Source of the DNA: Allokutzneria sp. A3M-2-11 16
GTDB lineage: Bacteria; Actinomycetota; Actinomycetes; Mycobacteriales; Pseudonocardiaceae
Direction: 5' to 3'
Length of the DNA stretch: 64,000 bases
Assembly: GCF_024213555.1 (NCBI RefSeq)
Contig: NZ_JANAVO010000002.1
Location: 186,001-250,000, forward strand
The notes under the pieces were generated by a model, which saw only the letters and a program-made list of their open reading frames with translations, had not been told where the DNA came from and did no database searches. Positions 59,994-64,000 of this stretch are shown here, piece after piece (the first letter of the stretch is position 1; each line of letters begins with the position of its first letter). The position numbers were made by a program, and so were the translations under genes.

Positions 59994-60008
59994 CCCCAAC
60001 GTTTACGT

Positions 60009-60090
60009 GCTGAATGAGTCATTGGGGTGGTTGAGCGCACCGAATGACTCATTCAGCACGTTCAACGGAGCGAATGAGTCATTGGGGCGG
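60009..60090. repeat. Second cluster of GAATGAGTCATT palindromic repeats
   Basis: Units CTGAATGAGTCATTGGGG, CGAATGACTCATTCAG and CGAATGAGTCATTGGGG recur here in both orientations and belong to the same family as 8908-9147. Noncoding. Confidence 0.8.
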
Positions 60091-60207
60091 CCCACGTGGG
60101 GTGGCGAGCTAGAGTGGGTCCGGCCCATCGCGCCCCGCACTCCCCGCACCACCGCCTTCCCCTTCGCCCGTGCGTCGCATCGCTGGGCCGGGGCGGAGGA
60201 GAGACGC

Positions 60208-60268
60208 CCGTTTCGTACTCTTAACGGGAAATTAGAGCGCTCTAAAGCCCGATAAGAGTACGAAACGG
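60208..60268. terminator. 61-nt nested perfect hairpin
   Basis: CCGTTTCGTACTCTTA (60208-60223) pairs with its complement at 60253-60268; CGGG/CCCG and the inner palindrome TTAGAGCGCTCTAA (60232-60245) continue the stem. It lies between two convergent genes, so a bidirectional terminator is likely. There is no U tract. Confidence 0.75.
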
Positions 60269-60308
60269 AAAAACCGGGCTGGGTCGGGAGGGCGGGGCCA
60301 GGGTGGGG

Positions 60309-60944
60309 CTAGTGGTACTGGTACTCGGTGATCCGCCAGGCGGGGCCCTCGTTCCAGGCGGCCTGGATGCGGGAGAGCGACGTCGGCGAGGAGAAGGTGA
60401 CGACGACGGAGGTGGCCGAGGTGCGCTCCACCTTCACCGCGTGGCCGGACACCGGGCGCGCGGTGAGCACGGAGACGTCGTTCTCGGCGAAGCGCAGCGT
60501 CGAGTCACCGCCCCTGGTGCGGACGGTCCGGGTCTGCGGCTCGGGCTGACCGAGCGGGCTGGGGTCGGTCTGCGGCCTCGTGGTGGTCGTGGTGCCGGGC
60601 CGGGACGTGGAGGGCTTGGTGCCGTTCTCGGTCGGCCGGAGGCTCGACGACGGCGGGGTGGTCGCGCTGGGGCCCCCGGGACCGGGGTGGGGGCCGGGCG
60701 GCTGGATCGGGATGCCGGAGGGGCCGCGGCTGGTCGGATCGGTGGCGCCGGGCACGGAGGTCGGCGGGCCGAGCGCCACCACGTCGGTCGCGCGGGGGCT
60801 GTCGGCGCCGAGCTGGTCGAGCAGGTCGATGCGTCCCGGAGCGGCCGCGACCAGCACGGAGCGCAGGCCCAGCCAGGCCATGCCGACCGCCAGGACCGTC
60901 GCCACCAGCCACAAGCCGAGATACCCCAGCCGCCGCTTCATCAC
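60309..60944 (-). CDS. Hypothetical single-span membrane protein with proline-rich region
   Basis: 211-residue protein of unknown function. A membrane helix is at residues 7-34 (LGYLGLWLVATVLAVGMAWL), followed by a Pro/Thr/Ser-rich external linker at about 55-135 and a small C-terminal domain of 70 residues (STLRFAENDVSVLTARPVSG then VKVERTSATSVVVTF). It lies divergent from the two-component system, 42 nt from the response-regulator start, and may be linked to it. Confidence 0.75.
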   Translation of the reverse strand: MMKRRLGYLGLWLVATVLAVGMAWLGLRSVLVAAAPGRIDLLDQLGADSPRATDVVALGPPTSVPGATDPTSRGPSGIPIQPPGPHPGPGGPSATTPPSSSLRPTENGTKPSTSRPGTTTTTRPQTDPSPLGQPEPQTRTVRTRGGDSTLRFAENDVSVLTARPVSGHAVKVERTSATSVVVTFSSPTSLSRIQAAWNEGPAWRITEYQYH

Positions 60945-60986
60945 TCTATCGTGCCATCACCTGGCAAGACCGGTTAACGTGCCGCC

Positions 60987-61673
60987 ATGCCATCGGTGCT
61001 GCTGGTCGAGGACGACGACGCCATCCGGGGCGCCGTGGTCCGGGCGCTCAACGACTTCGGCTACGTGACCTACTCGGTCAGCACCGGGTTCGACGCGTTG
61101 CGCGAGGTCACCAGGGCGGTGCCGGACGCGGTCGTGCTGGACCTGGGCCTGCCGGACATCGACGGGGTCGAGGTGCTGCGGATGATGCGCGGCATCTGTG
61201 ACGTCCCGGTGATCGCCGCGACCGCGCGGGACACCGAGGCCGACATCATCCGGTTGCTGCGCGAGGGCGCCGACGACTACCTGGTGAAACCGTTCTCCGG
61301 GGAGCACCTGGCGGCGCGGCTGGCCGCGGTGCTGCGCCGGAGCAGGCCGAAAGCGGCGGAGCGCGCGTTCTCGGCCGGGGCGATCACGGTGGACCTGGAC
61401 AGCAGGCAGGCGCGGCTGGCGGGCACCGAGCTGAAGCTGACCCGGCGGGAGTTCGACCTGCTGGCCTACCTGGTCGCCCGGCCGCACAAGGTGATCAGCC
61501 GGGAGGAGCTGCTGGCCGAGGTGTGGCGGCTGCCGCCGGGCCGGGACGACCAGACGCTGGACGTGCACGTGTCCTGGCTGCGCCGCAAGCTCGGCGAGAG
61601 CGCGTCGGCGCCGGTGTACCTGCACACCGTGCGCGGGGTCGGGATCAGGCTGGAGATCCCGGGTGCGCCGTAG
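60987..61673 (+). CDS. OmpR-family response regulator
   Basis: 228-residue DNA-binding response regulator. The receiver domain has the acidic pair in VEDDDAI, phosphoacceptor Asp in AVVLDLGLPD near residue 51 and Lys in LVKPFSGEHL. The C-terminal winged helix contains KLTRREFDLLAYLVARPHKV and LDVHVSWLRRKLGE. The 3' end overlaps the histidine kinase gene by 11 nt, so they form one operon. Confidence 0.95.
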   Translation: MPSVLLVEDDDAIRGAVVRALNDFGYVTYSVSTGFDALREVTRAVPDAVVLDLGLPDIDGVEVLRMMRGICDVPVIAATARDTEADIIRLLREGADDYLVKPFSGEHLAARLAAVLRRSRPKAAERAFSAGAITVDLDSRQARLAGTELKLTRREFDLLAYLVARPHKVISREELLAEVWRLPPGRDDQTLDVHVSWLRRKLGESASAPVYLHTVRGVGIRLEIPGAP

Positions 61674-63003
61674 CCTGGCGCTGGTCTCGCTCGCGGTGAC
61701 CTCGATGGTGGCGCTCGCCTTCCTCGTCCCGCTGATGCTGGTCGTCTACGACCTGGCGCGGGACCGGGCGCTGACCGAGGCCGAGCGGCAGGCCAGCGCG
61801 CTGACCCCGGTGCTGGCGATCACCGCGGACCCGCTGACCATCGCCACCGCGCTGGCCTCCACCGAGTTCGGCCTGGCGCAGCGGATCGCCGTGCACCCGG
61901 CGGAGGGCGGCCAGATCGGCACCAGCCGGGCCAGCCGCGAGCAGCTGACCGAGGCGATGCGGCGCGGTCACGCGTCCACTGTGGACGTCATGGACGGCAA
62001 GGTGGTCCTGCAACCGGTCGCGCTCGGCGAGCGCCGCACGGCGCTGGTGGAATCGTTTGTGCCGCAGGAAGAACTCGAGCGCGGGGTGACCGAGGCGTGG
62101 GTGTCGCTGACCGCCGTCGCGCTCGCGCTGGTGCTGCTGTCGGTGCTGATCGCGGACCGGCTGGGCACCAGGGTGGTGCGCTCGGCCCGCACGCTCGCCG
62201 AGGGCGCGAAGGCGATCGGCGCGGGCGATCTGGGCACGCGCGTGCAGGTGTCGTCCCCGCCGGAGCTGGAGCGGACCGCGGCGGCCTTCAACGGCATGGC
62301 GGAACGGATCGGCGGACTGGTGACCGCGGAGCGCGAGCTCGTCGCGGACCTCTCGCACCGGCTGCGCACCCCGCTGACCGCGCTCCGCCTCGACGCCGAG
62401 ACGCTGGGCGAAGGTCCTGGGGCGCAACGCATCCGCAGTGCGGTGCACGCGCTGGAGCGGGAGGTGGACGAGATCATCCGACGGGCCCGCAGGGGCCTGG
62501 TGGACGGGGACGCGACGGGCTGCGACGCCGCGCTGGTGGGCCGGGAGCGGCTGGCGTTCTGGGCCGCGCTCGCCGAGGACCAGCACCGGCCGTGGCGACA
62601 GGTCGGCGCGGATCACCCCGCGCCGGTGCGGATCGCCCGCGACGAGCTGGCCGCGGTGCTGGACGCCTTGCTGGGCAACGTTTTCCGGCACACCGAGGAG
62701 GGCGTCGGATTCGCGCTCGGGGTGCGCAACCGGGCCGGGGTGGTGACGATCCTGGTCGACGACTCGGGCCCGGGGATCGCCGATCCGGAGGAGGCGCTGA
62801 GCCGGGGCACGAGCGGGGCGGGCTCCACCGGGCTCGGCCTGGACATCGCGCACCGGGTGGTGCGCGCGGCGGGCGGGTCGCTGCGGATCAGTTCCGGGCC
62901 GATGTCCGGCACCCGGATTCGCCTCGACCTACCCGCCGCGGACGCGAGCACCGGGGTGTCGCGGTCTTCACGTGCGGCAGACCCCGCCGATGATCACCGA
63001 TAA
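61663..63003 (+). CDS. Sensor histidine kinase
   Basis: 446-residue membrane kinase paired with the preceding regulator. Two membrane helices (about residues 5-30 and 146-164) enclose an extracytoplasmic sensor of about 115 residues, then a HAMP linker. The phosphorylated His is in LVADLSHRLRTPLTALRLD near residue 230. The ATP site shows the N box GNVFRHTEEG, G1 VDDSGPGIAD and G2 GSTGLGLDIAH. The stimulus is unknown. Confidence 0.95.
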   Translation: MRRSLALVSLAVTSMVALAFLVPLMLVVYDLARDRALTEAERQASALTPVLAITADPLTIATALASTEFGLAQRIAVHPAEGGQIGTSRASREQLTEAMRRGHASTVDVMDGKVVLQPVALGERRTALVESFVPQEELERGVTEAWVSLTAVALALVLLSVLIADRLGTRVVRSARTLAEGAKAIGAGDLGTRVQVSSPPELERTAAAFNGMAERIGGLVTAERELVADLSHRLRTPLTALRLDAETLGEGPGAQRIRSAVHALEREVDEIIRRARRGLVDGDATGCDAALVGRERLAFWAALAEDQHRPWRQVGADHPAPVRIARDELAAVLDALLGNVFRHTEEGVGFALGVRNRAGVVTILVDDSGPGIADPEEALSRGTSGAGSTGLGLDIAHRVVRAAGGSLRISSGPMSGTRIRLDLPAADASTGVSRSSRAADPADDHR

Positions 63004-63008
63004 CCACC

Positions 63009-63071
63009 GCGAACCCGGGGGTTCGCCGTCATTGCCGGTTTCCGGCGCGAGGGTTCGTGGTACTTGAAGAC
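63009..63071. repeat. Terminator-like hairpin and a partial copy of the 140-bp repeat
   Basis: GCGAACC/GGTTCGC at 63009-63026 could end the kinase transcript. At 63051-63071, GGGTTCGTGGTACTTGAAGAC matches the right end of the element at 27015-27155 with one difference. The rest of that element is not found here. Confidence 0.6.
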
Positions 63072-63106
63072 CAGCCGACCCCTCCGGGCGGGGAGGTGCG
63101 GTGGGG

Positions 63107-63319
63107 TCAGGTCTGCTGCTGGAGGGCGCGCTTGCCCTCGTCGGCGGCCAGGCCGAGCATCTCGAGGAGCTCGCGGCAGTCGTCCGCGTCGGCGGCGTGC
63201 ACGGCGACGGTGCGGGCCGCCCTGCCGTTCTGGATCTCGCAGTGGACCTTCTCGACTGCGCGTGCTTCGGCGATGCGGCCGTGCTCAACAACGGGGCTGG
63301 CGTGTCTTGCCCAGGTCAT
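63107..63319 (-). CDS. Small hypothetical protein
   Basis: 70-residue protein of unknown function, soluble and mostly helical by composition, beginning MTWARHASPVVEHGRIAE. ATG at 63319 is supported by GAAGGTG 5 nt upstream. Upstream, 63320-63626 has no supported gene; it is AT-richer from about 63450 to 63550, fitting divergent promoters for this gene and the CoA-transferase gene. Confidence 0.65.
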   Translation of the reverse strand: MTWARHASPVVEHGRIAEARAVEKVHCEIQNGRAARTVAVHAADADDCRELLEMLGLAADEGKRALQQQT

Positions 63320-63626
63320 GCGGCACCTTCTTTCGTCCCGGTCGGGGAGGGTCCGGGACATTGCGGTCGTATCCGAGCGGCGCCGCGCGGCTGAACGCTC
63401 GCGGCGCGGCAAGCGGGGGAAGAACGTCCCGCGAAGCCCATCCATCATGGCATTCTCTGGCCGACGAATACAGACATACCGCCGTTACCTCGACATTTCC
63501 GCAGGTCAGGGCGTTCCGAAATATTCACTTGACGCTGTTGAGTAATTGCCCGGACACGCACCGTGCGGCTGATTCCGAGGCTGGGTCGGGTGCAAACCAT
63601 TGCGGGCGCTGGGTGACGATGGGGGT

Positions 63627-64000
63627 ATGCGCGCTGCTGGACCGCTCTCCGGTATCCGGGTCGCCGACCTGTCGCGGGTGCTCGCCGGGCCCTACGCGAC
63701 GATGCTGCTCGCCGACATGGGCGCCGACGTCGTCAAGATCGAACAGCCTGGCAGCGGCGACGAGACGCGCGCGTGGGGACCGCCGCACGCGGGCGGCGAG
63801 GCGGCGTACTACCTCGCGTTGAACCGCAGCAAGCGCAGCCTCGCCGTGGACTTGAAGACCGCCGAAACGCAGGAGTTGGTCCGCGCGCTGTGCGTGCGGT
63901 CCGACGTGGTCGTGCAGAACTTCCGGCCGGGTGTTGCCGACCGGCTCGGCCTCGGCGCCGCGCGGCTGCGCGCGGCCAACCCAGCGCTCGTCTACTGCTC
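63627..64000 (+). CDS. CaiB/BaiF-family CoA-transferase, N-terminal part
   Basis: Type III CoA-transferase gene cut by the right edge after 124 codons. The N-terminal signature is complete: PLSGIRVADLSRVLAGPYAT near residues 6-25, ADMGADVVKIEQPGSGDETR, then the LNRSKRSLAVDLKT block and VVVQNFRPGV. These enzymes move CoA between carboxylic acids. The catalytic Asp region lies beyond the window. ATG at 63627 is preceded by a GGGGG stretch. Confidence 0.92.
   Translation, partial: MRAAGPLSGIRVADLSRVLAGPYATMLLADMGADVVKIEQPGSGDETRAWGPPHAGGEAAYYLALNRSKRSLAVDLKTAETQELVRALCVRSDVVVQNFRPGVADRLGLGAARLRAANPALVYC

Overview
The window is high-GC DNA with actinobacterial gene order, SsgB-family sporulation protein, F420-dependent and PIP-synthase-type genes, and dense GTG starts. 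It is most likely from a filamentous actinomycete, plausibly of the Pseudonocardiaceae; the genus cannot be fixed from the sequence alone.

Left part (1-27 kb): a conserved housekeeping block, mostly on the minus strand. It runs rel (cut by the left edge), apt, secF, secD, yajC, ruvB, ruvA, ruvC, two DUF4262-like genes, yebC, pdxT, then pdxS, an EF-G-like GTPase, a NUDIX gene, the CDP-alcohol phosphatidyltransferase pgsA, a HIT-family gene and thrS. A 7.4 kb accessory segment separates pdxT from pdxS; it holds an amino-acid permease, azlCD, an XRE-cupin regulator, an M48 metalloprotease and a decayed toxin-antitoxin-like locus. Two LexA (SOS) boxes, upstream of ruvC and of a DUF4262 gene, are readable, and a LexA-family gene lies at 46.4-47.1 kb.

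Middle (27-32 kb): a secreted serine hydrolase flanked by two direct copies of a 140-bp palindromic repeat, then two outward-facing tRNA sets (Val-GAC and Val-CAC on minus; Gly-GCC, Cys-GCA and Val-GAC on plus) around an ssgB-like gene, a methyltransferase and a LuxR-type regulator.

The main discovery is at 32.8-44.2 kb: a compact, apparently complete thiopeptide biosynthetic cluster. A 56-residue precursor has a leader of the GE2270/thiomuracin type and the core SCTTCVCVCSCCTS, which matches the micrococcin/thiocillin core at 12 of 14 positions. Downstream, in one tightly overlapping operon, are the split LanB glutamylation enzyme, the elimination enzyme, the pyridine synthase, the azoline dehydrogenase, an RRE/Ocin-ThiF partner protein, the YcaO cyclodehydratase and a small ABM-like protein. 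A cytochrome P450 is transcribed divergently from the precursor. A perfect 13-bp-arm hairpin sits between precursor and enzymes, and a perfect palindrome lies in the divergent promoter region. The predicted product is a 26-membered macrocycle with six thiazoles, valine at position 8 and a serine-derived terminus. No dedicated exporter or resistance gene is recognisable nearby.

Right part (44-64 kb): mixed accessory genes. They include a secreted CHAP-like protein, methyltransferase plus YCII protein, lexA, a PQQ-type beta-propeller protein, a GT-B-like protein paired tail to tail with an NB-ARC/TPR STAND protein and preceded by an 8-bp tandem array, two SDRs, an F420-dependent oxidoreductase, a TetR regulator with an abutting palindrome, an S1E secreted protease, an HTH protein, a two-component system and the start of a CoA-transferase gene cut by the right edge. 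Repeat families recur between distant places in the window (8.9 and 60.0 kb; 27.0, 28.5 and 63.05 kb).
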